A stretch of DNA of 64,000 bases, taken from Choricystis sp. odSpoLacu1 (Eukaryota > Chlorophyta > Trebouxiophyceae). Positions 11,533-23,629 of this stretch are shown here, in pieces (the first letter of the stretch is position 1; every line of letters begins with the position of its first letter). The translations under genes and the position numbers were made by a program. The stretch is from NCBI GenBank assembly GCA_958009055.1, contig OY253652.1, forward strand, positions 806,001-870,000, in the 5' to 3' direction. The notes beneath the pieces are model-generated. The model was not told the DNA's origin. It worked only from the letters and a program-made list of their open reading frames with translations, and ran no database searches.

Positions 11533-12585
11533 ATGCTGCTGATCGACGGCACGCCGCTGACCGGGTCGCCCGACGCGATGCTGACGACCGCGAGTCACCA
11601 CCCAGCCCTCACCCCCGCCACCACCGCCTTCCTGGCGGCTCCACCCCGGCCGCCGCCCCAGCCGCCCCCCGGGCCCCTGGTGTACGTGTTGCAGGGCGAG
11701 GTCGCGTTTGCGCCTGCGCGCTGTGCGTCGGGTGCTGCCACCCTCGCGTCAGGCGACGCGACGACCTGCGTCATTGCCGCGGTGTCCACTGCCGCCGGCG
11801 TCAGCGTGGCCCACGTGGATGGAGCGTCCGCGCCAACCGTGGCAGCGTCGCTGTGGAGCGGGCATGAGGGGTGTGAGGCGGGGGACGTGTTTTTGGTCGG
11901 CGGGTTTGATGACGGCACACCGGCCGCGGCCGGCCCCTCTGTCGCGGCCGCGGTGCTGGGCTCGTTGGCGGGGTTGGAGGGTGTGCAGCTGACGCTGCGC
12001 CTGGCGGTGCTGGCGTCGGCAGCGGCGGCCGGAGGCGGCGGCGGCCGCGGTGGCAGAGGGTGTGTGCCTGTCGCGACCTCGCTCGCTCTGACCGTCGGCC
12101 CTTCGCCCCGCCCTCACGCGGCCGCCTGGGAGGACCGGGGACCGTGTGTCCCCACCCGCGTGGCGAGGCTGTGGGAGGCGCTGCCCCGGGCTGGCGACAG
12201 CGGGGGCGCCACCAACAACGCCGGCGACGCGCCACCCACCCCCCCCTCCGACCGCGGACTCACCCGCGTCTACGACGAGCGCGGCGTGTTCACAGTGGCC
12301 CCGTTAACAGGCGCGTGTGGGCCGCCAACGTCGCCGCAGTGCCCCCCTGCCCCCGCCCCCCCCGCCTCGCCGCCGTCTGGCGGGTGGCCGTCGCGGCGCG
12401 CGGCAGTGGCCTGGCTCGCCGCCCAACCAGATGCCACCCTGCTGGCTGCCGCCTCCACGTCACCCGCCGTGGAGCCGCCCCGGTTTCTGGCAGACTTGAG
12501 GGCGGCGCTGGTGCTGCTGCTGGCGGGCGCGCGCGGGGGCAGCGAGTGGGTGTGGAGGGGAGGGGGGTGGGTCGAGGCCGCGTGA
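11533..12585 (+). CDS. NTAN1: protein N-terminal asparagine amidohydrolase
   Basis: Converts N-terminal Asn of proteins to Asp, feeding the Arg/N-degron pathway. This is a single-exon frame of about 350 aa starting at ATG 11533 (MLLIDGTPLTGSPDAM); human NTAN1 is 310 aa. Family landmarks appear in order: LVYVLQGEVAFAP, then SGDATTCVIAAV containing the nucleophilic Cys, AHVDGA, DVFLVGGFDDG, a DRGP element (WEDRGPC), and near the C-terminus STSPAVEPPRFLADLRAALV, which closely matches the NTAN1 STSPxxEPP motif. A Gly/Pro-rich insertion separates the two halves. The frame stays open upstream to 11347, so a longer N-terminus is possible, but the alignment favours 11533. It converges on the AIR carboxylase gene, 122 bp apart. 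Confidence 0.88.
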   Translation: MLLIDGTPLTGSPDAMLTTASHHPALTPATTAFLAAPPRPPPQPPPGPLVYVLQGEVAFAPARCASGAATLASGDATTCVIAAVSTAAGVSVAHVDGASAPTVAASLWSGHEGCEAGDVFLVGGFDDGTPAAAGPSVAAAVLGSLAGLEGVQLTLRLAVLASAAAAGGGGGRGGRGCVPVATSLALTVGPSPRPHAAAWEDRGPCVPTRVARLWEALPRAGDSGGATNNAGDAPPTPPSDRGLTRVYDERGVFTVAPLTGACGPPTSPQCPPAPAPPASPPSGGWPSRRAAVAWLAAQPDATLLAAASTSPAVEPPRFLADLRAALVLLLAGARGGSEWVWRGGGWVEAA

Positions 12586-12707
12586 TTCTCCGGTGTTCCC
12601 TGTTGTGTGTGTGTTTTTCTCTTTCTCTGAAGTGTTTTGTCGTCTGTTGCAAATTCTTTTGTTGTTTCACAAACCTCTCAGTGTTTTTTTCTCTTTTCTC
12701 CACCATT

Positions 12708-14790
12708 TCACTTGCCCAGATAACTCTGCCACCCGTCCGCCTCCAGCCGCGCCGCCTTGCCCAGCACGACGTCCCGCTGCTCCCCCTGCCACGCCGCGAT
12801 GCGGGCCTGCAGCGCGGGGTCGGCGGACCCCAGGATGCGGGCGGCCAGGAGGCCCGCGTTGGCCGCGTTGCCGACGCCGACCGTGGCCACGGGGACGCCG
12901 CGCGGCATCTGGACGATCGACAGAAGAGCATCGATTCCATCCAGCCGCGCCCCCGCGGGGATGACGGGCACCCCCACCACGGGGAGAGGGGTGAGAGCGG
13001 CCACCATGCCCGGCAGGTGGGCGGCGCCCCCCGCGCCCGCGATGATGACGCGAATGCCGCGCGACGCGGCGGAGCGCGCAAACTCGACCATCCTGTCGGG
13101 CGTGCGGTGGGCGGACACGATGGTGACTTCGCAGGCAATGTCGAAGGTGGCGAGCGCGTCTGCGGCCGCCGCCATGGTGGGCAGGTCGGAGTCGGAGCCC
13201 ATGATGATCGAGACGAGGGGAGGGGAGGAAGAGGAGGACGTGTCGGCGGCACACGCCGCGGCGGCAGCGACGCCGCCACCACCGCCGCCGCCCCACCCTT
13301 TGGCCAGCGCCGCAACAGCCGCGGGGTCCACCGCCGCCAGCCGCGCGCGCGCCTGGTCGCGGGTCGCGCCCACGATGGTCACGTGGCCGACCTTCCTGCC
13401 CACACTGACCCCGTCCTTGCCATACCAGTGCACCGACGCTCCAGGCACACCATACGCAGCCGCCATGGTCTCGTGGGCGGCCACAGTGCCCGCGTCGCCG
13501 TCGGCGGTGCCCAGAATGTTGAGCATGAGAGCTGAGCCCACTTTCAGGGACGCATCCCCCAGCGGCCACCCCATGACAGCACGCAGGTGTTGCTCATACT
13601 GAGACGTGGCACACCCTTCAATCGTGTAGTGCCCCGAGTTGTGGGGGCGGGGGGCGACCTCGTTGAGGAGGACGGTGCCGTCCGACGACGCAAAGAGTTC
13701 CACCCCAAACACGCCCGCGCCGTCCAGGCTCGCCACCGCGGCCAGGGCGACCTTGGTGGCGGCGGCAGACACGGAGGGCGGCACGTCAGCGGGGGCTTCC
13801 GTGACCCAGCACACCGAGTCGCGGTGAATGGTTTCGACGACGGGGAAGGGTTGGACCGTCCCGTCGCGCGCACGCGCGACCATCACCGCCAGCTCCTTGT
13901 CAAAGGGGGCCCAAGCCTCCGCGTACAGGCGGTCTCCGTCGCCGTAGCCGCCCAGGGAGGCGGCGGCGGTGGCGATGACGGCGGGAGTGGCGACGACCGC
14001 GTTGCCGCGCCCGTCGTACGCGCCGAACCGCGCTTTCAGCATGTAGGGAAACCCGTGCTTGTCCCCAAACGCTGCCGCCGCGCCTGCGTCAGCCACTGCA
14101 TCAAACGCCGGCACCGGCACCCCCGCCCCCGCAAAGTGGCGTTTTTGGGCGCACTTGTCCTGGATGATCCGCAGTGTGGCGGGCGTCGGCTCCGCGTCAA
14201 CACCTGCCGCAGCCGCGGCCGCCTTCAGGGCGGACGCGGCCACGTGCTCTATTTCAACCGTCAGGATGTCGACCCCGGACGATGCAAAGGACGCCACGGC
14301 GGCTGGGTCGGTGAAGGAGCCGAGCACGTGGTCGGCGGCCGCGGCGGCGGGGGCAGAGGGGGTCGGGTCCAAAACTTTCACCCGCACCCCCATCCTCACC
14401 GCCGCCTGGGCCAGCATGCGGCCCAGCTGGCCGCCCCCCAGGACGCCCACGACGGCGGCGCGGGGAAGGCCGACGTCGCTGGAGGGGGAGGGTGGGGGTG
14501 GAGGGTGAGTTTTTTTTTTGAAAAACGCCACCGACAGAAAAAGGGAAAAGGAGCCTCGCGTGGTTTGGCTCTCTCCCCCTGCCGACTCGGCCACCGTCCG
14601 CACGCTTGCACGCTCCAGGGCAGGTGGGAGGCGGGCAGAGTGGGTGCCCTGTCCGCCCCTTTTCGCCGCAGTCGTCGGAGGTCGTCGCGTTTTGTTGCGG
14701 CATCGCCCCCCCTCTCCCTCTCTCCCTCCCCACCAAGCGTCACCTAATCGAAGTCGAGTGTTTCTCGGTCGCGTCTGCCGCAGCCGCCAT
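12708..14790 (-). CDS. ADE2: phosphoribosylaminoimidazole carboxylase (PurK-PurE fusion)
   Basis: Two-domain purine biosynthesis enzyme: the PurK-like ATP-grasp half carboxylates AIR to N5-CAIR and the PurE half converts it to CAIR. Exon 1 (14744-14790) and exon 2 (12708-14478) join across an Ile-Ser codon pair to give 605 aa, with [20 protein letters not shown] leading into [16 protein letters not shown], the PurK nucleotide-binding start. ATP-grasp features include [26 protein letters not shown] and [16 protein letters not shown]. The PurE half starts near [15 protein letters not shown] and has SAHRTPDRM and [20 protein letters not shown]. The two halves are linked by a Gly/Ala/Ser linker. 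The short N-terminus is not a strong transit peptide although plant AIR carboxylases are plastidial, so the location is open. It diverges from PsaH, 293 bp between starts. Confidence 0.95.
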
Positions 14791-15083
14791 CGTCACGTCC
14801 GGGCGGCGGCCGGGGCGGAGCGAGGGCGCGGCGGCGCGGCGTGCAATTGCGTGCGGGCGGGCCACGCGGCAGCGGCGTGTGGTGGGGGCCGCCTGGGCTG
14901 CGTGCGTGGCGTGGACGCCACGCATGTGCTGAGGAGGGAAGGAGGCGCGGAGTTGGAGGCGCCCGGGGAGCTTTTGCTTTTCGACGAAAAAGAGAGTGCC
15001 GTAACCCGGCGACGCAAGCGGAGCCTCAGTCCTGCTTTTCTTCTTCGACCCTCCTCCCACCCGTCCATCACCCCCCTCCCACT

Positions 15084-15982
15084 ATGCTGGCCCTCAAGTC
15101 CGCCACTGTCGTCCGCGCGCCTGTCCGCGCGCGCGTCCAAGGGCGCCGGTGAGTGTGGTTGGACGCCGGCAGCGTGGTGCGCGACTCGGCCCACTCGTTT
15201 CGCTCAGCAGCAAAGCACGCCCGCCCCCCTCTGCCGCGCCCCCCGGCACCCAATTTCTGCCGCTCGCGCGTCAGGCACGTGCCAGTCGCATCGACGAGAG
15301 GCAGGCCGAGGACGCGGCGGGCAGGCACGCCTCCAGGCGAGGCGGGAATGGGGATTTCCTCACCCTCTTGCTTTGGGAGTTTTCGTCCACGCGTCGCGCC
15401 ACGCCTGCCCCCCCTGCTGCGCCGCCTGTCGCCTCCCCCTTTCAACATGGCGATCGCGCCGCCGCGGTGACGGGCGCCGGACGCGGGCGCCACGGTCTGC
15501 CTGGGTCTTTTGCTGACCCATTGTTTTTTCCCACCCTCTCCCCCCATCACCAGCGCCACCCGCTCCGTGCGCGTGTCCGCCAAGGATGAGTCCAAATTCT
15601 TCGACCTGAACGTGAGTTGTGTGGTGGTGGGCGGGTGGGGGTGTGGGTTAGTGTGAGTGGGAAGCCAGCGCGCGTCGCCCACACTCTTTTTTTTCGCTCA
15701 CCCACTCCCCCACCCACACACCCACAGGACCTCGAGAACACGGCCGGCTCCTGGGACATGTACGGCCAGGACGACGCCTCCCGCTACCCCGGCCTGCAGG
15801 CCGAGTTCTTTGAGCGCGCGGCCGGCCCCGTCGCGCGGCGCGAAGCCGTGTTGGCCTTCCTCTCGCTCGCGGGCCCGGCTGCCATCGTGGCCTGGGGCGT
15901 GAAAGGCGCCAAGGATGTCAAGCTGCCCATCACGATGGGGCCGCAGAAGGAGCCCCAGCTGGGGCCGCGCGACAAGCTGTGA
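15084..15982 (+). CDS. PSAH: photosystem I reaction centre subunit VI (PsaH)
   Basis: Small stromal-side/membrane subunit of photosystem I, involved in docking LHCII during state transitions in plants and green algae. Three exons (15084-15148, 15554-15611, 15728-15982) give 125 aa. Residues 1-30 (MLALKSATVVRAPVRARVQG) form a chloroplast transit peptide. The mature part starts near SAKDESKFFDLNDLENTAGS and continues with WDMYGQDDASRYPGLQAEFF, a hydrophobic segment (VLAFLSLAGPAAIVAWGV) and KLPITMGPQ, all typical of PsaH. PsaH is confined to the green lineage, so this gene is the best taxonomic marker in the window. The first intron is 405 nt and holds no recognised gene. Confidence 0.96.
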
Positions 15983-16524
15983 AGAGGGAGTTTTTTTTTC
16001 TGTTTGAAACCTAAAGCCAACAAACAGTTGGAGCTTTTTTCACAGGCGGGAGCGCGGGAGGGACGCGCGGGCGCAACCCTGAGACACACAACAACGTCAA
16101 AACATGTGCTCCCAACCTCGGCTTCCGCCCTCCCTGCCGTGCGGTGCGCTTTGAGAGAGAGAGAATGGGGCGGGGGACCGAGAGACACCTTGTGTGCAAC
16201 CCCCTTTCCCTGTGAGCAGAGCCTCTCACAAAAAAATCATCATGTCTTCATTTGGTTCACAGCGCCACCACACACACGCACTCTCTCTCTCCAAAGCTGC
16301 CTGGTGACTGAGCGGACAATCGCCAAAAAAGGAAACAGGAAACACACACAGGTGTGGAAGAAAAAGACGCTCACACCCCACCCACCTCGTGCATCGCTGG
16401 CCGGCCGTTTATTGGATGGAAGAAATAAATAAGAGTCGGAATCGGCAGCACGAAGGGGAGGGGCCCGGGACGGAAAAAAAGAAACTGAAACACGGAAAGC
16501 TAAACCAATAAACACACTCCCTCT
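15983..16524. other. convergent 3' intergenic region (PsaH / subtilase)
   Basis: Lies between two 3' ends. It contains T- and A-rich patches likely to be 3' UTR sequence and short GA/CA tracts. No open reading frame with recognisable content was found on either strand. Confidence 0.5.
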
Positions 16525-19500
16525 CTAAACACCACCCTCCTCGATGCGCGCCTGCGACTCAGGCGTGTCCTGAATTTTGTCCCACGGCGCGATGGTGGGC
16601 TTGGGCGGGGCGGCAGCCTTGGCGGCGGCGGGCTTGACCGCGGGCTGCGCCGCGGCCGCCGCGACCCCGGGCTGAGTCGCGGCAAACGACGCCCCCGAAA
16701 ACAGGCCCGCATCATACCCAGGGAAGGACGCCCCCCCCGGCGGATTCTGGCGGGCGGGGGAACCAAACCCGAGCGCCGCGGGGCCGGAGCCGGGCGGACG
16801 CTCCGGACGCTCGGGAAACGCGCCGCGCGTGTTTTCGCCGTCGCCTGCCGAGCCAGTGACTGGGCCGACGTCCACGATCTCGTGCGAGGGCGCGGTCTGG
16901 GGGCGGGCCGGGGTGGAGCCGCCCGTTGTGCCGAGGCCGCCGCCGCCGACGGCGCCCAGGCCGCCTGCGGGGGCGAGGCCGGCAGTCGCGCCGTCTCTCG
17001 TGGGAGCGTAGCCAGCGGGTTGCACACCACCACCCGCCGCAGCACCACCACCGGGGGGCGCCGGCACAAACGTGGTTCCCGTGTCCCCGGTCGCGTTGCC
17101 GGGGGGCGCCGGCGCAAACGTGGTGACGCGGCCGTCGGGGGCGGGGACAAAGGTGGTGCCAGTGGGCGGGCGGCCGCCGGTCGCAGGCGCGGCCGGCGTC
17201 GCCGCCGCGGGCGCCACCGGCGCGTCCCCCGGCGCGGGCGCAAACGTGGTGCCCGTCGGCTTGGGCGGGGACGCCCCTGGCGCGCCCGCGGGCGGCGCCG
17301 GCGCAAACGTGGTGCCGGTGGGCGGGGGGCGGCGGCGGTGAAGCAGCGGCGGGTGACGCCGCGCCAGCGGGAGGCGCGGGCGCGCCGCGCCCTTTCTTGC
17401 CGGCTTTGGCCACCGACCCTGCGGCCGCCGCCACGCTGGCGCCAGGTAGGGTGGCGGGGACCCCTCCTGCCGCTGTCGGCGAGCCAGGCTGCACGGGCAC
17501 AGGAGGCTGGGCATAGACGGGTGTCCCCCCCACCGGCACCCGCCCGTCGGGCGGCAGCGGCAGCGCGCCACTCGGCAACCCTCCCACCGCCCCCGACGGC
17601 GGCCCAGGGGTCACGCCCGCGGGCACGTACCCCACCAGCCTCGCCCCCGCGGGCGCGGTGCCGTTGCGCAGGGCGGGTGGAGGCAGGGCGGAGGAGCCAG
17701 AGCCGGCAGAGGCGGGGGGTTGCGCGTACACGGGCGTCGCGCCGGCCGGCACGCGCCCATCCGCTGGCAACGGCAACGCCCCACTCGGCAGCCCGCCGGG
17801 TGTGGCGGGCAGCCCTGGGGTGACGCCAGCAGGGACGTACCCCACCATGCGGGCGCCGGGGGGGGCTGAGCCACCGACAAGGGCGGGCGCCGCGACGACC
17901 CCTGGCGGCGCGTACACAGGCGTCCCGCCCGCGGGCACACTCCCGCCCGCCGGCAGCGGCAGCGCGCCACTGGGCAACCCCCCCGTGACAGCGGGCGGGC
18001 CAGGGGTGACGCCCTGGGGCACATACCCCACCAGCGTGGTGCCGGGGGGAGGGGAGGACGACGTGGCGTTGACGGGGATGGTGGTGCCCGTCCCGCCGCG
18101 CGGCGGCAGGTAGACGGGCGTCGCGCCTTCCGGGGGGGCAGCCCCCGGCGCCAGCGGCACAATGCCGGTGGGCACACCCCCTGGCGTGAGGGGGGGCCCT
18201 GGCGTGACGCCGCGGGGGACGTAGGCGACAAGCTGGGCGCCAGGAGGGACCGCGCCGCCAGCCACGCGCACGGGCGGACCAAACCCGCCGCCCGCCAGCG
18301 CGGCGGCGGGGGGAGGGGGGACGGGGCCGCCGCCTCCCCCACCTACACCACCACCACCAAACGCGGAGGGGTTGAGGCCCAGCGTGGCGGGGGGGACAGC
18401 AAACACGGGGGTGGAGCCAGAGGGCGGCACGTCACCAGGCCCGACTGCCACCGCGCCCGTCGGCAGGCCGCCCAGCTGGGAGGGTGGCCCAGGCGTCACG
18501 CCAGCCGGCACATACCCCACCAGGACGGCACCCGGGGGCACGCCCCCCGCATCCACTTTGACGGGCAGCTGGAGGGGGGGGCGCGACGCCAGCCGCAGAC
18601 GGGGGCGGGCGATACAGCGGCACCGCGCCCGGGGGGGGCGGCACGCCCGGCGTGACCGCCACCGCGCCAGCAGGCAGGCCGCCCGGCGTGGTGGCGGGGC
18701 CGGGGGTCACGCCCTGCGGCACGTAGCCCACCAGCGTGGAGCCGGGGGGGACTTGGGTGCCGGCGACGCGCACCGCGACGGGCAGCGGGGGCGGCGCCGC
18801 GGCCGCGCCTCCGCCCCCGCCTTGAGCATACACCGGGGTGGCTCCCGGGGGCAGGATGCCGCCGGGCGCGAGCGGGATGACGCCGGTGGGCAGGCCGCCG
18901 GCGGGCGGCGGGCGGCCTGGGGTGACGCCCGCAGGCACATACCCCACCAACACCGCGCCCGCGGGCACCGCGCCCGACAGCTGCACCGGGACGACGCCCG
19001 CGGTGGCGAGGCCGGGGCCGACGACCCCGGTGACGGGCAGGCGGCCAGCGCCCAGGCTGCTGGGGACGCCCGGGCCGACGACGCCGACCGGCGTGCCGGG
19101 CGCCGGGAAAAACGCGCCGTTGCCGCGCACACCGCCGGGGCGCCACACGCCCGTGCCGGGGCCCACCGCGCCCACGGGGCGGGGGCCCAGCACGGGCACC
19201 GTGCCGCCGCCCGCCGGGTAGCCGTAGACGGGGCCGCCGGAGGACACGCCAAACAGCGGCGTGTCGCGCGCGCACGCGTCGTCGACCGCGGGATCCTCCC
19301 CCCCCCCCCCCCCCATCCTTCTTCTGCTTCTTCTGCTTGGGGCAGGTGGGGTCGCGCTTGCCTGGCAGGCCATACTGGGTGACGTCCAGTTTGGCGCCCT
19401 TGGCCGGCAACCCCGCGCTCGCGCGGTCGATCTTTTGGCCTTTGGGCGGCATGTTGGCCATCGCCGCCGCCAGCCTCTCCCCACGCGGGGGCGGCGTCGG

Positions 19501-22500
19501 CCGGGGCGTCGCAGCCGCCGCCGCCTTGGCCGCATCCAGCCGCGCTGGGCCGTTGACCATGTTTTCGTGGAGCGCGTCCTTCATCGCGTCGAGCGCTTGG
19601 GGCAGCACCGCCTTTGCCTCCTTGGACGCGGCCGCCACGTCGGCCACCGAGTTAATGGGGCGGGGCACAATGCCGCCCGGGGGGATGGGGATGGTGGAGC
19701 CGGTGGGCGAGCCGGCCGGCCGGGCGGTGGTGCCCGCCGGCATGTTCGACGGCGTCACGGGCGCCGGCGTCTGCGTCGGGGGCGGCGTCGTGGCGCCGAC
19801 CGATGCGTCACCCTGGCGCGTCGCTTGACGGGCCTCGGTGTCGGGTGACCCGTCCGCCTCCTCAGGCACAACGGGGCGTCCACTCTCCGGCGGCGGGATG
19901 GTGCCAGCCGGCGGCCCCACCGGGAACACCTCCTGGAACGACACCGCCAGCCCCGCCAGCGACGTGCGGGTGTGGGACGGTGGCGCGGGCGCGCGGGCGC
20001 GAGCATCAGGGCGCGGCGCGGCCGCCGCCGGCGTGGCCGACGCTGGCGCCGCCCACCGGCGCACCGCCGGCCCGGGCGCCGGCGCCGCCGCCGCCGCCGC
20101 CTGCAGCGCCAGGGCTTGCTCCACCGCGGCCACGGGCAGCCACACGGTGCCGCCGCCCAGGGGGCCGACGTCCCACCACGTGTTGGAGTTGAAGGGTTGC
20201 CACCCCAACTCCGCGAGCGACGGAGACGGAGGCGCGGCGTCGGTGGGGCGGGGCGCCGCCATGTTGGACACGGAGGCACCAGCAGCAGCACCACCACCTT
20301 CATTGGGCGTGCCAAAGTAGGCGACCGGCGGGCGGTGGGGTTCGGGCGGGTGCGGCGTCGGCGTCTCGCGCGGCGCGGGGCCTCCATTGACCTTGATGGC
20401 CAGCGCGGCCGACGTGGCTTTGCCGCCATCCGTTTTGGGCCAGCCCACCAGTTTGATGGGGTGGGGTGGAGGCGGAGGAGGCGGAGGGGCGGGGGCAGCC
20501 GCCGCGTCGTCGCCAGGCCTCACCCCCGCGGCCGCGGACACACCGTTGCCCCCCACCGCCACGCCACCCTCGGCCGCCGCCTCCAACGCAGCCGCTTCAG
20601 CCGCCAGGTTGAGGAGCCAGGCATCCTGGCCTGGCGGGGGGCGGGGGTCGCCGGTGGGGCCGTCGAGATCCCCGCCGCGCCAGAGCGACGTGTCGTTCAG
20701 CGTCGAGTTGGGCGCGAGCCACGCGCCCGGGGGGGCGGGCTGGGCGCGCCCCGTCGGCGTGCGCGCGTCATCTGCATAGGGCAGCATGTAGGAGGTGCCG
20801 TCGCCCAGGTCCAGGGGTCTGGGGGCGGCCGCGTTGGACGGCAGCACGGGCGCCGCGCCCCCGCCGCTGCCGCCGCCGGCCAGCGTGGAGCTGACCCCCG
20901 TCCCACTCGCAGGCGGAGCAGGCCCCACTCCACCACCCGTCGTCCGCCCCATGGGCCCCGTGTATGACGCCCCCCCCGTCCTGTCGTCGGGTTGGTCGTC
21001 GTCATCGGGGTTGACGGGCAGGCGGATGCCGCGCTTGTTGGCGCCCGAAAAGACGGCGGCCGCCGACCTCTCCACCGGGTCTGCCGCGCCTCCGCCGCCG
21101 CCCAGGCCGCCCATGGCGGCGCCCCCAGGGGAGATGGAGTCGCCGATGACGGAGGGTGGCGTCGGGGACGGCGTGTCGGAGGCGGGTTTGGGGGGTGGCT
21201 TGGGGACGGCTGCCAGCGCGGCCGCCACGTTGAGCCGCCCCCCCGCCAACGCGGCGCCCGGCATCCTGTCCGCGGTGGCCATCAACACGTCTTTGACGCG
21301 CAGGGCGACGCCGGTGGCGCCGGGGGCGACGGACGTGTTCCAGCCGGCCGCGGAGAAGGCTTGGACCAGGAGGGCCGCGGCCCCGCTCACGTGGGGCGTG
21401 GCCATCGACGTGCCTGACAGCGTGACGTACGACCCCGCCAGCCCGGTGGACAGCACGCGCTCCCCAGGGGCCGCCAGATCCACCGACGTGGCGCCATGGT
21501 TGGATTTGGGCCACAGGCCGCCGTCGCGCGTGGACGCGGCGACAGCCACGATGTTGGCGTCGGCCAGGCTGCTGGGAAAGTGGTCCACCACGTCGGTGTC
21601 CATGCCGCCATTGCCGGCGGACGTCACCAACAGCACGCCCCTGTCCCCCGTGTGCTTGACGGCGGCCTGCAGGGCGGCCGAGTTGTCGACGCCGCCCCAG
21701 GAGTTGGAGATGATCGCGGTGCCTCGCGACAGGCAGTACTCCCAGCACTTGATGGCGTCAGACACCCAGCCATTGCCCTGGGCATCCATGAATTTGCAGG
21801 GCACCAGGGCGGCGACTTGGGCGATGCCGGTGACGCCGATCGCGTTGTTGCCGACCGCGCCGACGACGCCCGCGACAAACGTGCCGTGCCCATTCTCGTC
21901 GGCCACGCTGCCCGACTTGCCGCCATTGACAAAGGCGGCGCCAAAGACGTCGTCCACGATGCCGTTGCCGTCGTCGTCGGCGCCGTTGGTGTAGCCGAGG
22001 CCGGGGTCGGCGCCCGGCGCGGACGCTTCCGCTTTGTTGAGGTCGAGATTCGCACGCAAGTCCGGGTGCGTCGTGTCCACGCCCGTGTCCACGATGCAGA
22101 CACGCACGTTTGTTGTGCCCATGTCCCCCGTGGCCGCCCAGGCGGACGGCACGCCCACGGCGGGCAGGTTCCACTGCAGCGGAAACTTTTCATCGTTGGG
22201 GGTGGGGGAGGGGCCGTCGATGGACACCCGGGCGTCGGGCTCGCACAGGGTGACGTCCGGGTTGGCAGCCCGCAGGGCTGCGCACAGGGCGGCCGGGTCG
22301 GGAGGGGGAGGAGGGGACGGCAGCAGGCCGCCAGGGAGCAGGCTCTCTGGCAACGGCGGCGGCTGCACAGCAAACACTTCCAGGGGCAGGGACGTGCCCG
22401 CAAACGTGCGCTTGAGCAGGGCGACTGTGGCCGCCACCGCGTCGATGGGCGACCCCGGCAGCGGGGGCGGCAGGGGCCCCCCACCAAACGGAGACGCAGA

Positions 22501-23379
22501 CGCGGCGGACGCGTTGCCTCCAGGGGGCGTCCAGAACTCAAAGCCGCCCGCAAACGGGCGCACCGAGTCGGGGCGCTGCACAATGATGCGGAGAGGGGGG
22601 GGGCGGCAGGCCTGGCGGTGGCTCGACGGCGCCGCCCGGCGGCCGCCCCGGCGGCGGCGCGCCGGGCGGCGGCTCGGGCGGCGGCGCGTCAGCAGCGACG
22701 GACGCAGCCTGCGTGGTGTGTGAGGAGAGGGGCCAGCGTGTGGTGAGCGGACGTTGACACGAGCAGGCGTCGACACCCACTCACCGCCGGCGGTGGGTTC
22801 TTTTGGGTGTTGACCGCGGCGCCCGCGGGGAAGGCCCCCCCCCACCGCACCACCCTTCCTCTGCCTCTCTTCCCCCCTCATCCCCGTCATCGACGACACA
22901 CATGTCCCCAGTCTGTCGCCGAGGGCGGGCAGAGCGGCCGAGGCAGGGCGCGTGCCGCGTGGCCCTAAAAAAAGGCCCGGTGTCACGTGCCGATGCCTGC
23001 GGCTCTCCCTGCCCCCCCCCCCCCCCTGGCAGCCACCGCACGCGGCTCCTCCATCATAACGCCCACCCACACAGGGCCCTGGCAATCACACCTCCCTTCC
23101 ATCACGGCGGGAGGCGCGTGTGAGGGGTGTGGAGGGCGGGAGGCACAATGGTGGACCGGGGAGCCACATTGGCGCCGCGGAAGAACGCGTGGCCCGCCTG
23201 CCATCCTCCCGACCGCGGTCCCAGTGCCTCGAGTGCGTGCACGCACGTCGACGCAGCCCTGTTGCCTGTGTCCGACCCTGCCCACACCAAAACACGCCCA
23301 CACTCACCGCCAGCCAAGCCAGCAGCAGCGTCGCGCACACCGCGCGCCGCCGGACGACCGCCGTCCGGCGCGGCCGCAT
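16525..23379 (-). CDS. secreted subtilisin-like serine protease with long Pro-rich repeat tail
   Basis: Exon 1 (23308-23379) encodes a signal peptide, MRPRRTAVVRRRAVCATLLL then AWLA. After a 599-nt intron, exon 2 (16525-22708) continues AASVAADAPPPEPPPGA. The subtilase domain (plus coordinates about 22190-21190) has the catalytic triad in VCIVDTGVDTTHPDL (Asp), ENGHGTFVAGVVG (His), and LSGTSMATPHVSGAAAL (Ser), plus the oxyanion Asn in ISNSWGGVD. A long Pro/Ala/Gly-rich tail follows, with seven 60-70 residue repeats and then five TGTTFxPAP units. Exon 2 needs four frame changes, all of one extra base: G9 22595-22603, C17 19298-19314, G8 18574-18581 and G6 17324-17329. Total exon length is exactly consistent with four extra bases, and the corrected protein is about 2083 aa. 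Secretion and cell-wall action are inferred; subtilases of this general kind include the Chlamydomonas hatching enzyme sporangin, but I cannot show orthology. Confidence 0.85.
17510..18990 (-). repeat. seven tandem copies of an unrecognised ~65-residue protein repeat
   Basis: Within the subtilase tail, seven units share the order V-P-(P/A)-G-x3-L-V-G-Y-V-P-(A/Q/R)-G-V-T-P-G, then GG(L/V)P(T/S)G, then L(A/P)PG or similar, and GATPVYA. The GVTP cores fall near 17605, 17815, 18005, 18195, 18500, 18710 and 18920, so DNA spacing is about 185-300 nt. The units are imperfect and lie across two frame breaks, which argues for old, selected repetition rather than recent DNA expansion. I do not recognise the repeat as a named family. 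Confidence 0.8.
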
Positions 23380-23629
23380 TCTGTCCCCGCGCGTGGAGCT
23401 GGGGGAAAGAAGCGGGTTGTGGAGGGAAGAGCCCCCGAGGGTGCGTTCAGGGACGCATGGTCTTCAAGAGGGGGAGCGTGGGAAAAGTGTGTTTTGTGTG
23501 AAGCCTCGTTTCAGAGCTGCGGCGCGTTACTTCGTTCGCTTTTGCGCCCATTGAAACACCAGTTCAGACACCATTTTCCGCAGCGCGCGCTCCCAGGAGC
23601 GAGCTGCCCGTGCAGCGGCGCGCGTGCTG

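Noticed and set aside
22792..22860. Possible extra exon of the subtilase ending at a GTGAGT donor near 22790
   Set aside because: No convincing acceptor upstream, and joining exon 1 directly to 22708 already accounts exactly for phase and total length.
16525..23379. Reading the repeat region as two or three separate small genes
   Set aside because: The repeats continue across the frame breaks with the same order and spacing, and the breaks sit in G/C runs, so one gene is the simpler model.
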